Source: Brevibacterium senegalense (GTDB taxonomy: Bacteria; Actinomycetota; Actinomycetes; Actinomycetales; Brevibacteriaceae). Taken from it: a stretch of DNA of 64,000 nt. The notes below the pieces were generated by a model. The model saw nothing but the letters and a program-made list of their open reading frames with translations, had not been told where the DNA came from and did not search any database. Below, in pieces: positions 1 to 8,274 of the stretch (its first letter is position 1; each line of letters opens with the position of its first letter). The stretch is taken from NCBI RefSeq assembly GCF_000285835.1, contig NZ_HE978603.1, positions 100,327 to 164,326 on the forward strand, given 5' to 3'. Both the position numbers and the translations under genes were made by a program.

Positions 1-56
1 GTCGGCAGGGGTGCGTCGCCGGGGGCACCGGCGGTGACGGGACCGGACACGTGCGC

Positions 57-614
57 TCAGACCTCGAGCAGTTCCGCTTCCTTGGCGGCGAGGAGGCGGT
101 CGATCTCGTCCGTCTTCGCCTTCGTGACGTCGTCGAGCTCCTTGATGCCGCGGTCGGCCTCGTCCTCGCCCACCTCGCCGTCCTTCGACATGCGCTCGAG
201 CGAATCCTTCGCCTTGCGACGGATGTTGCGGATGGAGACCTTGCCGTCCTCCGCGTTCGTCTTGACGAGCTTCACGTACTCCTTGCGGCGCTCCTCCGTG
301 AGCTGCGGCAGCACGATGCGGATGATGTTGCCGTCATTGGCCGGGTTCGCGCCCAGGTCTGAGTTGCGCAGGGCGCTCTCGATGTCGCCCAGCGACCCCC
401 GGTCGTAAGGGGTGATGAGGATCGTGCGCGCCTCCGGCACCTGGAACGACGCCAGCTGCTGCAGCGGGGTGGGCGCGCCGTAGTAGTCGACCGTCAGGTT
501 CGAGAACAGGGCGGGGTTCGCACGGCCGGTCCGGACGGTGCCGAACTGCTCCTGCGTCACCTCGATCGCCTTGTCCATCTTCTGGCGCGCCTCCGTGAGA
601 GTCTCCTGGATCAC
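57..614 (-). CDS. frr: Ribosome recycling factor
   Basis: Cytosolic factor that, with EF-G, splits the post-termination ribosome and releases mRNA and tRNA. The 185-residue product has the normal family length. Visible family signatures are IQETLTEARQKMDKAI at the N-terminus, VRTGRANP near residue 28, YYGAPTPLQQLA near 44, and a helical C-terminal half with IRRKAKDSLERM. The start is GTG, preceded by GAGGA at 5 nt. It follows pyrH by 119 nt on the same strand and ends the rpsB-tsf-pyrH-frr series. The 56 nt left of it show no gene. Identification is secure. Confidence 0.98.
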   Translation of the reverse strand: MIQETLTEARQKMDKAIEVTQEQFGTVRTGRANPALFSNLTVDYYGAPTPLQQLASFQVPEARTILITPYDRGSLGDIESALRNSDLGANPANDGNIIRIVLPQLTEERRKEYVKLVKTNAEDGKVSIRNIRRKAKDSLERMSKDGEVGEDEADRGIKELDDVTKAKTDEIDRLLAAKEAELLEV

Positions 615-733
615 GATGTCCTCGTTTCGTCGTTCGCGGTCGGATCCCCGCCGGTCGGACCCGAGGGTCCTGCCCAGCGGGGGCCGGCTGGTGGTCTCGT
701 GCTGATTCTACGTGCCCGGCGGGCGCCGGGAGG

Positions 734-1492
734 TCAGGCGGTGACGAGCGTGCCGATCGGCTCGCCCGCGATCGCGCGGCGCAGGCTGCCCTCGTCCTCC
801 ATGCCGAAGACGCGCATGGGCAGTGCGTTGTCCATGCAGAGGGAGAAGGCCGTCGCGTCGACGACCTTGAGGCCGCGCACCAGCGCGTCCTGATAGGTGA
901 GGGTGTCGAGCTTCCGGGCCTGCGGATTGGTGCGGGGATCGTCGTCGTAGACGCCGTCGACGCCGTTCTTCGCGATGAGGACCTCGTCCGCGTCGATTTC
1001 CAGTGCGCGCTGGGCGGCGACCGTGTCCGTGGAGAAGAACGGCATACCGGCACCGGCGCCGAAGATGACGATCCGGTCCTTCTCCATGTGGCGGATGGCG
1101 CGACGGGGGATGTAGGACTCCGCGACCTGGGACATGGGGATGGCGGTCTGCACGCGCGTGTCGACGCCGGCCTGCTCCAGGAAGTCCTGCAGCGCCAGGC
1201 AGTTCATGACGGTGCCCAGCATGCCCATGTAGTCCGCGCGCGTGCGGTCCATGCCGCGCTGGGACAGCTCCGCGCCGCGGAAGAAGTTGCCGCCGCCCAC
1301 GACGATGCTCACCTCGACGGCCGGCACGGCCTGCGCGATCTGCTTCGCGACGTGGGAGACGACGTCCGGGTTGACGCCCACCGACCCTCCGCCGAAGACC
1401 TCGCCGGACAGCTTGAGCATGACCCGACGCCTGCCGGAGCGCTGCGTCGGAACGGACTGTCGGGCTGAGGTGTGGACCGGCGTGTCATTCAT
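734..1492 (-). CDS. pyrH: UMP kinase
   Basis: Phosphorylates UMP to UDP in pyrimidine nucleotide synthesis; an amino-acid-kinase-fold enzyme, usually hexameric and controlled by GTP and UTP. The core shows KLSGE near residue 27, the glycine loop [24 protein letters not shown], and [20 protein letters not shown] for nucleotide binding. The in-frame ATG at 1498 lies only 2 nt after the AGGAG, while the ATG at 1492 has 8 nt spacing, so the shorter 252-residue form is chosen. The residues before KLSGE form a short polar extension. It lies between tsf and frr with its own -10 candidate upstream. Confidence 0.97.
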   Translation of the reverse strand: MNDTPVHTSARQSVPTQRSGRRRVMLKLSGEVFGGGSVGVNPDVVSHVAKQIAQAVPAVEVSIVVGGGNFFRGAELSQRGMDRTRADYMGMLGTVMNCLALQDFLEQAGVDTRVQTAIPMSQVAESYIPRRAIRHMEKDRIVIFGAGAGMPFFSTDTVAAQRALEIDADEVLIAKNGVDGVYDDDPRTNPQARKLDTLTYQDALVRGLKVVDATAFSLCMDNALPMRVFGMEDEGSLRRAIAGEPIGTLVTA

Positions 1493-1564
1493 CGTCATGA
1501 CTCCTGCGTGAAAGGGGGCGCGTCAGACCGCCGGGAGCGGGTCGACTCCCGTGGGCCGCGCAAG

Positions 1565-1570
1565 AGTCTA
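1565..1570 (-). promoter_or_regulatory. Candidate -10 element for pyrH-frr
   Basis: TAGACT on the minus strand, about 73 nt upstream of the pyrH start and downstream of the tsf terminator-like hairpin. The same hexamer precedes several other genes here. No convincing -35 is seen. Confidence 0.4.
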
Positions 1571-1596
1571 CCGGGGTTATGCGCGACCGGACGCCA

Positions 1597-1628
1597 GCAG
1601 GGCGGCACCCGTGGGGGTGCCGCCCTGC
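1597..1628 (-). terminator. Stem-loop after tsf
   Basis: Perfect 14-bp inverted repeat (1597-1610 with 1615-1628) with a 4-nt loop, 45 nt downstream of the tsf stop. It is very GC-rich and lacks a clear T-run, as is common for actinobacterial terminators. It would separate tsf from pyrH-frr transcription. Confidence 0.7.
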
Positions 1629-1673
1629 CAGGACGTGACCGACCGCCTGCGCGGCGGTGGGATCAGAGCTCGA

Positions 1674-2501
1674 TCAGGAGCCCACGCGGAACCGGACGAA
1701 GCCGGTCGCGGTGACGCCCGCCTCCTCGAGGATCGAGGCCACGGACTTCTTGGGCTCCTTGGCGAAGCCCTGGTCCAGCAGGACGTTCTCCTTGAAGAAC
1801 CCGTTGACGCGGCCCTCGATGATCTTCGGCAGCGCCTGCTCCGGCTTGCCCTCGTTGCGTGCGGTCTCCTCCGCGATCGCGCGCTCCTTCTCCACGAGCT
1901 CCGCGGGGACGTCCTCGCGGGAGAAGTAGGTGGGGCTCAGCGCGGCGATGTGGACTGCGACGTCGTGCGCCGCCTCCGCGCTGTCGCCCTCGTAGCCCAG
2001 CAGAACGCCGACCTGCGGGGGCAGGTCCTTGTTCGTGCGGTGCAGGTAGGACTCGACCTTGGCGGCCTCCACGCGTGCGACGCGCTTGAGCTCGACCTTC
2101 TCGCCCAGCGATGCGCCGCCCTCCGTGATGAGCTGCGAGACGGGCTTGCCGTCGACGTCCACGGTGAGGAACGACTCCGCGTCCGTGGCGTTGTGCTGAA
2201 CGGCCAGGGCCAGGATCCGGTCGGCCAGCTCGATGAACTTGTCCGACTTGGCGACGAAGTCCGTCTCCGAGTTGAACTCGATCATCGTGCCGACGCCGCC
2301 CTCGACGTGGGTCGCGACGAGACCGTCGGAGGTCGCGCGTCCCTCACGCTTCGTGGCGCCCTTGAGGCCCTTGACGCGCAGGATCTCGATCGCCTTCGCC
2401 TGGTCGCCGTCGGCCTCGTCGAGAGCCTTCTTGACGTCCATCATGCCCGCGCCGGTCCTCTCGCGGAGCTCCTTGATGTCAGCTGCGGTGTAGTTGGCCA
2501 T
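1674..2501 (-). CDS. tsf: Elongation factor Ts
   Basis: Guanine-nucleotide exchange factor for EF-Tu. The N-terminal UBA-like part ANYTAADIKELRERTGAG and the signature GMMDVKKALDEADGD are present; the dimerisation part follows with NSETDFVAKSDKF near residue 80. The length of 275 residues is normal. An in-frame GTG lies 6 nt further upstream, but the ATG at 2501 has AAGGAG at proper spacing and begins with the family-typical MANYTA. It lies 68 nt after rpsB on the same strand. Confidence 0.98.
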   Translation of the reverse strand: MANYTAADIKELRERTGAGMMDVKKALDEADGDQAKAIEILRVKGLKGATKREGRATSDGLVATHVEGGVGTMIEFNSETDFVAKSDKFIELADRILALAVQHNATDAESFLTVDVDGKPVSQLITEGGASLGEKVELKRVARVEAAKVESYLHRTNKDLPPQVGVLLGYEGDSAEAAHDVAVHIAALSPTYFSREDVPAELVEKERAIAEETARNEGKPEQALPKIIEGRVNGFFKENVLLDQGFAKEPKKSVASILEEAGVTATGFVRFRVGS

Positions 2502-2569
2502 ACGCACTCCTTCTTGTGGGAGATGTGCGCCCGCGGCCGGCCGGGTGGGCCGGCCGCCGGCGTGGTCGA

Positions 2570-3478
2570 TCAGGCCTCGGACGACGCGGAGTCGGCCTCG
2601 GCGGCTTCGGTGGCGGCGGGCGCCTCGGCGGCCTCTGCGGCGGGTGCCTCAGCGGCCGGTGCCTCTGCAGCGGGGGTCTCAGCGGCCTCGGCGGCGGGCG
2701 CCTCGGGCTGGCCCTCGAGGAGCTCGCGCTCCCACTCCGGCAGCGGCTCGACGGCGGAGACGTTCTTCTCGCCGCCCTCGTCGACTCCGTGGCGGGTCAT
2801 GAGGCCCTCGGCCACCGCGTCCGCGATCACGCGGGTCAGCAGGTTGACGGAGCGGATCGAGTCGTCGTTGCCCGGGACCGGGTGCGTGACCTCGTCCGGG
2901 TCGCAGTTGGTGTCGAGGATCGCGATGACCGGGATGCCCAGCTTGCGCGCCTCGTCGACCGCGAGGTGCTCCTTCTTCGTGTCGACGATCCACACGGCAG
3001 ACGGGGTCCGCTGCATGTCGCGGATGCCACCCAGGGTGCGGTCCAGCTTCTCCTTCTCACGGCGGAGGATGAGGAGCTCCTTCTTCGTGTACATCGACGA
3101 TGCGACGTCCTCGAAGTCGATCTCCTCGAGCTCCTTCAGACGCGCGAGGCGACCGGAGATCGTCTGGAAGTTGGTGAGCATGCCGCCCAGCCAGCGCTGG
3201 TTGACGTAGGGCTGGCCCACGCGGGTCGCCTGGTCGGCGATCGCTTCCTGGGCCTGCTTCTTCGTGCCGACGAACAGGATGGAGCCGCCGTGTGCGACGG
3301 TCTCCTTCACGAAGTCGTACGCGGTGTCGATGTAGCCCAGCGTCTGCTGGAGATCGATGATGTAGATGCCGTTGCGCTCCGTGAAGATGAAGCGCTTCAT
3401 CTTGGGGTTCCAACGACGGGTCTGGTGTCCGAAGTGGACGCCGCTGTCGAGCAGCTGGCGCATGGTGACGACGGCCAT
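2570..3478 (-). CDS. rpsB: 30S ribosomal protein S2
   Basis: Small-subunit protein S2. Signatures include [20 protein letters not shown] at the N-terminus, [22 protein letters not shown] and [14 protein letters not shown]. The ATG at 3478 is preceded by GGAAGGAG at 8 nt; the open frame runs about 90 codons further upstream but with no S2 similarity. The last ~40 residues are an Ala/Glu/Pro-rich acidic tail with repeated PAAEA units, longer than in most phyla but familiar in actinobacteria. It is first in the operon with tsf. Confidence 0.98.
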   Translation of the reverse strand: MAVVTMRQLLDSGVHFGHQTRRWNPKMKRFIFTERNGIYIIDLQQTLGYIDTAYDFVKETVAHGGSILFVGTKKQAQEAIADQATRVGQPYVNQRWLGGMLTNFQTISGRLARLKELEEIDFEDVASSMYTKKELLILRREKEKLDRTLGGIRDMQRTPSAVWIVDTKKEHLAVDEARKLGIPVIAILDTNCDPDEVTHPVPGNDDSIRSVNLLTRVIADAVAEGLMTRHGVDEGGEKNVSAVEPLPEWERELLEGQPEAPAAEAAETPAAEAPAAEAPAAEAAEAPAATEAAEADSASSEA

Positions 3479-3760
3479 GCCGACGACTCCTTCCACGTGC
3501 GTCCCGCATCCGCGGGCCTGCGCACGTCTGTCAGGCTGGGGACGGCCCCTGTGCGCGCACGCCCGTCCGCGCGAGGCGGGGAGCAGGTGCGAGCGGGAGG
3601 GATCCGTTTCAGCGTTTCCGGTTTCTGCCTGGCACCCGCATCCCCCACCGGCGAGCACGTGCTCGCACCGTCGGCCGGGAATGGTTGATCGGATGCGCGA
3701 AGTCAGCGTGCGCCCGGTGCGGACTGGGCCCGTCGGTCCGGACACACTGCTGCTGGGAGC
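3479..3760 (-). promoter_or_regulatory. Long rpsB 5' leader
   Basis: About 275 nt lie between the predicted transcription start near 3754 and the rpsB ATG, with no supported gene. The leader holds a perfect 16-bp palindrome at 3651-3666 (GCGAGCACGTGCTCGC). A leader of this length before a ribosomal protein gene could host feedback control by S2, but no known leader motif is recognised. The remaining intergenic sequence up to the peptidase gene at 3950 shows nothing further beyond the promoter. Confidence 0.35.
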
Positions 3761-3790
3761 ATCCTACTGCCCCGGGCCACCGCGATCCAA
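3761..3790 (-). promoter_or_regulatory. Predicted sigma-70-type promoter of rpsB-tsf
   Basis: On the minus strand a -35 TTGGAT (3790-3785) and a -10 TAGGAT (3766-3761) are separated by 18 nt. It is the best match in the gap upstream of rpsB. Confidence 0.55.
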
Positions 3791-3949
3791 TCGATGCCCC
3801 CCCGGGCTGCGCACACCTGCGCGCCGACAGAGGGCCCGTCGTGCGCACGCGCAACTGGGGAGGTTCGCGGAGTCCTCCACAGGCCGAGCCCCATGACCCT
3901 CCTTCCCCGCGTTCTCCGCTTGCCTGGTCCCATGGACGCACAGGTGGGG

Positions 3950-4945
3950 ATGACAGGGCGGCTGAGACGGCGGCTGGCGGTGCTGGCGGCGGTGGCACTC
4001 GTGTGGACCGGCGGGTCCGTCGCGCATGTTTCCGCCGCACACGCCTCTGTCGCCGCTGCGGACCACCCGACCGACTGGGTGTCGCCGGTGCCGCTGCCCA
4101 GCGTCGTGCGGGCCTTCGACCCACCGGAGCAGGACTGGCACGCGGGGCATCGCGGCGTCGACCTGTCCGCGCTGCCCGGGGAGCCGTTGCGCGCGCCGGC
4201 GCACGCGACCGTGCGCTTCGCGGGATCAGTGGCCGGGAAGCCGGTCGTGAGCCTGGAGATCGACGGCTGGGTCATGAGCATGGAGAACGTCGACGCCGCG
4301 GTGGCGACGGGGGACGAGGTCTTCGCGGGCCACACGGTGGGGCACGTCGCCACGCCGGCGCACTGCGCGGAGGGCTGCGTCCACGTGGGGGTGCGACCCG
4401 TGGACCAGCAGACGGACTACCACGATCCGCTGCCGTTCTTCAGTCGTGGTGATGTCGTCCTCCTGCCGCAGTCGCAGGCACCGGACGAGCTGCCGCCGCC
4501 ATCGGAGGACGACGGCCGCAGCGGTGCCGGGGCGTGGGGCGGGCACAGCAACGGCCGTATCCCCGCCGTCGCTCTCTGCCCCCTGCAGTCGGCACCCGGT
4601 CAGCTGCTGCGATGCGATGCCGCCCGTGCGTTCGAGGAGCTGAATGCCGCGTTCCGACAGCGGTTCGGTCATCCGGTCTCTGTGACGGACGCGTACCGCG
4701 ACTACGAGACCCAGGTGATCCTCAAGCGCCGGAAGGGGCGGATGGCGGCGACGCCCGGCACCTCGACGCACGGGTGGGGCCTGGCGGTGGATCTGGGCAG
4801 CGGGATCAACCGCTTCGGCACCCCCGCGCACACGTGGATGCGGGAGAACGCGCCGCGCTTCGGCTGGGTGCACCCGGCCTGGGCCCGCCAGTCGGGGTCA
4901 CTGCCGGAGGCCTGGCACTGGGAGTACGCGGGGGGCTCCGGCTGA
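3950..4945 (+). CDS. Secreted M23/M15 two-domain peptidoglycan peptidase
   Basis: Predicted exported cell-wall hydrolase. A basic N-terminus (TGRLRRRL) and hydrophobic core (AVLAAVALVW) form a signal peptide. The first domain resembles M23/LytM endopeptidases, with HRGVDLS for metal binding and GCVHVGVRP in place of the usual HxH. The second resembles M15B D-Ala-D-Ala carboxypeptidases (VanY type), with the metal motifs STHGWGLAVDL and EAWHWEY near the C-terminus. A proline/acid-rich linker joins them. The start is uncertain: upstream in-frame ATGs at 3893 and 3932 are possible, but 3950 gives the best signal peptide. It diverges from rpsB and converges with the kinase-like gene 7 nt downstream. 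Confidence 0.85.
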   Translation: MTGRLRRRLAVLAAVALVWTGGSVAHVSAAHASVAAADHPTDWVSPVPLPSVVRAFDPPEQDWHAGHRGVDLSALPGEPLRAPAHATVRFAGSVAGKPVVSLEIDGWVMSMENVDAAVATGDEVFAGHTVGHVATPAHCAEGCVHVGVRPVDQQTDYHDPLPFFSRGDVVLLPQSQAPDELPPPSEDDGRSGAGAWGGHSNGRIPAVALCPLQSAPGQLLRCDAARAFEELNAAFRQRFGHPVSVTDAYRDYETQVILKRRKGRMAATPGTSTHGWGLAVDLGSGINRFGTPAHTWMRENAPRFGWVHPAWARQSGSLPEAWHWEYAGGSG

Positions 4946-4952
4946 CGAGCAG

Positions 4953-5993
4953 TCATCCCTCGACCCTGACGTACCGTGCGGAGGAATCGCCGTCGACCAG
5001 CCGTCGATGGAAATCGTTCATCCTGGCGGCAGTGGGCGCGTGTCGTGAGAGGATCCCCACCGCGGGCGTCGGCACGTCCGGTGGGAGGTCGCCGTCTGCG
5101 CAGCGCTGCACGTACGCATCACGCGCGAGAAGGCCCGCCGACGTCGCGGCGAAGTCCCCGCACACGGACGTGACCAACCAGTTCACCAGGCGCATCGCCG
5201 CGTAGTCGGCGTCGTGGCCTCGATGGTGGTCGAAGAACACGCGCTCCGTGTCGGAGAGTTCGAAATGGGTCGAGGTCGCCAACCCGAAGTCGACGAGATA
5301 CAGCTGCTCGCCATCGGACCGAAGGTTCCCGAAGTGTCCATCCATGTGCAGGATCCCCAGCTCACGCAACGACGCGACGACGTCGAGAAGCTGCCGCTCT
5401 AGCGAATCCGCCATTCGCAAGGGGTCCGTCAGCGTGTCGAGCAGCGGCACAGGTGCATGTTCGAGGACGAGCACCACGCTCGCAGGTGCCGCAGCCAGTT
5501 CCTCCAGCCGGACCCGCACTGCCTGATCACCGCCGAACTGCGCCACGACCGCGTCGACATCCTCGTGCTCTGCGGTAGGCGGAGGGCGCCCGGGAAGGAC
5601 CCGCCAATGGTGCAGCAGGGCGAAGGTCGCCGTCCTACCGGCGAGGACGGCATCAGATGCAGCGCGGTTCGCTGCCAGTTCGCGCCACGCGCTGAAGCCG
5701 GGACTGCCCAGGGGGTGCATTCCGTAGTGGCAGGTGACCGGCAGACCGAACAGGTTCGCTGTGCTGAGCGGATGCGCCAGCTCCAGAGAGGTGACGGGGA
5801 GCCGCTTGACGAAGACACGGTCACCGTCGACCGAGACAGTCGAGGAAGCGCCTCCGACGCCCACCGCCCCGGTCTGCTCAGCATCATCGAGCAGTGCATG
5901 GAGCTCATCGTCCTCCAAGCGGGCCAGCACAGCGGCTGCGCGCTCATGACGGGCGCGTCTCGCGGAGAGCATCGCTCGGTCGTGCCGATCCAC
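4953..5993 (-). CDS. Kinase-fold protein of unknown substrate
   Basis: A 346-residue protein with landmarks of the protein-kinase/aminoglycoside-phosphotransferase fold: VFVKRLPV as a candidate beta-3 lysine, a catalytic-loop sequence HMDGHFGN (H-x-D with the downstream Asn) and DFG a little further on. The N-lobe is unusually long, with conserved-looking WRELAANRA and LLHHWRVLPG. No export signal or membrane segment is seen. The GTG at 5993 follows the xerC stop by 7 nt, with GAGG at 5 nt, so it is probably co-translated with xerC. I recall similar proteins in other actinobacteria annotated as kinase or phosphatase without a known role. The substrate is unknown. Confidence 0.75.
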   Translation of the reverse strand: MDRHDRAMLSARRARHERAAAVLARLEDDELHALLDDAEQTGAVGVGGASSTVSVDGDRVFVKRLPVTSLELAHPLSTANLFGLPVTCHYGMHPLGSPGFSAWRELAANRAASDAVLAGRTATFALLHHWRVLPGRPPPTAEHEDVDAVVAQFGGDQAVRVRLEELAAAPASVVLVLEHAPVPLLDTLTDPLRMADSLERQLLDVVASLRELGILHMDGHFGNLRSDGEQLYLVDFGLATSTHFELSDTERVFFDHHRGHDADYAAMRLVNWLVTSVCGDFAATSAGLLARDAYVQRCADGDLPPDVPTPAVGILSRHAPTAARMNDFHRRLVDGDSSARYVRVEG

Positions 5994-6000
5994 AGTCACC

Positions 6001-7044
6001 TCACGCGCGCGGGTGCGCCTGCTGGTAGACAGCGGCGAGACGGCCACGGGACACGTGGGTGTAGATCTGCGTCGAGCTGAGCGCGGCGTGTCCCAGATAC
6101 TCCTGCACCTGCCGGATGTCCGCGCCGTTCTCCACCATGTGCGTGGCGGCCGAATGCCGGAACCCGTGCGGGGAGAGCGCCGGAGCTCCGGGCACCGCAC
6201 GGGTCGCGGCCTGCACGATGCGGCGCACCTGCCGCACGTCCAGGCGTCCTCCGCGCACCCCCAGCAGCAGGGCCGGACCGGAGGACTCCGTCGCGAGGAC
6301 GGGTCTCCCCTCCCCCAGCCACGCGTCCAGTGCCCGTCCCGCGGGTGCGCCGAACGGGACCCGGCGCATCCTCCCGCCCTTGCCCACGACGGTCACGAGG
6401 CGGGAGCCGCGGTCCACGTCGTCGACGTCGAGGCTCACGAGCTCGGCCACGCGCAGCCCCGTCGCATAGAGCAGCTCGAGGACGGCGGCATCCCGCAGCG
6501 CCACGGCCGTCGGGTCTCCCGTCCCTCCACCCGCACTGTCCGGGGTCGCTCGGTCCGCACCGACGGCTTCTGCGGCCCCGGTGGTCGACCGGGCCCGGCC
6601 CTGCGTCGCCTCGTGGGCATCCGTCAGCATCGTCTGCGCGTGCTCCTGCTGGAGGACCGCGGGCAGGCGCGAGGGCTTCTTGGGCGAGCGCAGGCGGGTC
6701 GACGGATCCGATGCGATCCGTCCGGTGCGCGCGCACAGGGCGAAGAAGCGGCGCACGGCGGCGATCCGTCGTGCGATCGTCGTGGGCGCGGCGCCGTCGC
6801 GGGACATCCCCAGCACCCAGGCGCGCAGGTTGCCCGCCTCGATGTCCGCGAGCGGCAGACCCCGGCCGTCCGGACCCTCGAGCGGAGCGAGCAGACCGCA
6901 GACATCGGTGAGGTAGGCCCGCCGCGTGTGCACAGACGCGCCGCGCTCCAGGCGCAGGTGCTCGTCGAACTCCTGGACTGCATCGATGTAGGCGGGATCG
7001 TGCAGGTGCCGCGCGATCAGGTCGCCCGTGGGGGAAGCAGGCAT
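6001..7044 (-). CDS. xerC: Tyrosine recombinase XerC
   Basis: Site-specific recombinase resolving chromosome dimers at dif with XerD. The C-terminal catalytic domain shows the complete set: Arg in ATGLRVAEL, Lys in GKGGRMRRV, His and Arg in SPHGFRHSAATH, His in LGHAALSS and the nucleophilic Tyr in TQIYTHVS. The N-terminal SAM-like domain begins around residue 20 (VQEFDEHLRLERGAS). Between the domains lies an Ala/Thr/Gly-rich insertion of about 40 residues not usual in XerC. It is downstream of dprA (15-nt gap). A -10-like TACCCT lies 6 nt before the ATG. Confidence 0.94.
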   Translation of the reverse strand: MPASPTGDLIARHLHDPAYIDAVQEFDEHLRLERGASVHTRRAYLTDVCGLLAPLEGPDGRGLPLADIEAGNLRAWVLGMSRDGAAPTTIARRIAAVRRFFALCARTGRIASDPSTRLRSPKKPSRLPAVLQQEHAQTMLTDAHEATQGRARSTTGAAEAVGADRATPDSAGGGTGDPTAVALRDAAVLELLYATGLRVAELVSLDVDDVDRGSRLVTVVGKGGRMRRVPFGAPAGRALDAWLGEGRPVLATESSGPALLLGVRGGRLDVRQVRRIVQAATRAVPGAPALSPHGFRHSAATHMVENGADIRQVQEYLGHAALSSTQIYTHVSRGRLAAVYQQAHPRA

Positions 7045-7059
7045 GCCTCCAGGGTACGC

Positions 7060-8271
7060 TCAGCCGCTCGCGGTGTCCTTCGTCCAGCCGTGCGGCGTCC
7101 GCCGGGCGTGTCCGGCCAGTTCGAGCATGCCCAGAGCGGACATCGCGGCCGGGATGCTGAGCCCCGCCCGCGCGGCGAGGGTGGGCACGTCGATTCCGCG
7201 GCGCACGGGCAGCGCGGAATACATCTGGAGCTGTTCCGGGTTCATCGCGTCCGTGATGCGCAGCGTCGCCTGTTCCTCACCGGCCTCCTCCGGCAGATCG
7301 GTGAGCGGACCGGCGAGTGCGAGGACATCGTGCGCGTCCGTCACGAGCACGGCCGCCCCCTCGTGCACGAGCCGGTGGCAGCCGGCGGCGTGGTCGCTCA
7401 GGACGGAACCGGGGACCGCACCCACGGGTCTCAGCAGCTCGGCCGCGCGGTTCGCGGTGTGCAGCGCCCCTGACCTGTGCCCCGCCGCCGTCACGATCGT
7501 CGTCGAGGCGGCGGCCGCGATGAGCCGGTTGCGCAGCAGGAAGCGGTGCCGCATCGCCGACTGCCCCGGTGCGCACTCGGAGACGAGCGCGCCCTCCTGC
7601 GCGATCTGCGTCAGCAGCGAGTCGTTGCCCCGCGGGTAGTGGACGTCGACACCGCAGGCCAGGAAGGCGATCGTCGCGCCACCGGCGGACAGCGCTGTGC
7701 GGTGCGCTGCCGCGTCCACGCCGTAGGCCCCGCCGGAGACGATCGTGAGCCCCGCGGCGACCAGGTCCCATGCGAGCGTCTTCGTGACGGCGAGTCCGTA
7801 CGGTTCCGCCGCGCGCGACCCCACGATCGCCGCGGAGCTCTCCAGTGCGCGGTCCAGCCGGGCCGGCCCCCGCACCCACAGGGCGAAGGGCGCCTGGACG
7901 CCCAGGTCGTACATCCGGCCGGGCCACTCCTCGTCGCCGGGCAGGACGATCCGGGCCTGCATCCGCTCCATGATCCTGAGATCGCGGGCGCCGTCCAGCG
8001 ACTCGATGCGCAGCTGCCACCGCCGGAACGCGTCGCTCACCCGCATTCCGTGCGCGGTCGTGCTCTCCCCCGCGTCGTCCACGCCCAGCTCCTCCGTGAT
8101 CGCCCGCGTGGCGCGGCGCCGGTCGCCGTCCTGCCCGCTGACGGTGAGCGCCCGGGCCTCCCGGTGCCCCACCGCGCGGATCAGGGCGGCCAGCCGGATG
8201 TCGCCGGGTTCGGCCAGCCGCACCAGATCGGCGGCCGCCTCCCGGTCCGTGCGGTCAGGCGTCTCACTCAT
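7060..8271 (-). CDS. dprA: DNA-processing protein DprA
   Basis: Rossmann-fold protein that binds incoming single-stranded DNA and loads RecA during transformation. Motifs include IVGSRAAEPYG, IVSGGAYGVDAAAHR, RNRLIAAAA, AGHRSGALHTA and AVPGS, in the expected order. An N-terminal ~100-residue helical extension precedes the core, and a C-terminal winged-helix-like region follows. The start lies 3 nt after the comM stop, with AGGAGGG within the comM end, so translation is coupled. Its pairing with comM and yraN is the standard actinobacterial arrangement; it does not by itself show competence. Confidence 0.94.
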   Translation of the reverse strand: MSETPDRTDREAAADLVRLAEPGDIRLAALIRAVGHREARALTVSGQDGDRRRATRAITEELGVDDAGESTTAHGMRVSDAFRRWQLRIESLDGARDLRIMERMQARIVLPGDEEWPGRMYDLGVQAPFALWVRGPARLDRALESSAAIVGSRAAEPYGLAVTKTLAWDLVAAGLTIVSGGAYGVDAAAHRTALSAGGATIAFLACGVDVHYPRGNDSLLTQIAQEGALVSECAPGQSAMRHRFLLRNRLIAAAASTTIVTAAGHRSGALHTANRAAELLRPVGAVPGSVLSDHAAGCHRLVHEGAAVLVTDAHDVLALAGPLTDLPEEAGEEQATLRITDAMNPEQLQMYSALPVRRGIDVPTLAARAGLSIPAAMSALGMLELAGHARRTPHGWTKDTASG

Positions 8272-8274
8272 CGC

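Noticed and set aside
6001-7044. XerC as a mobile-element integrase
   Set aside because: Its position in the conserved dprA region, normal length and lack of attachment repeats favour the housekeeping recombinase.
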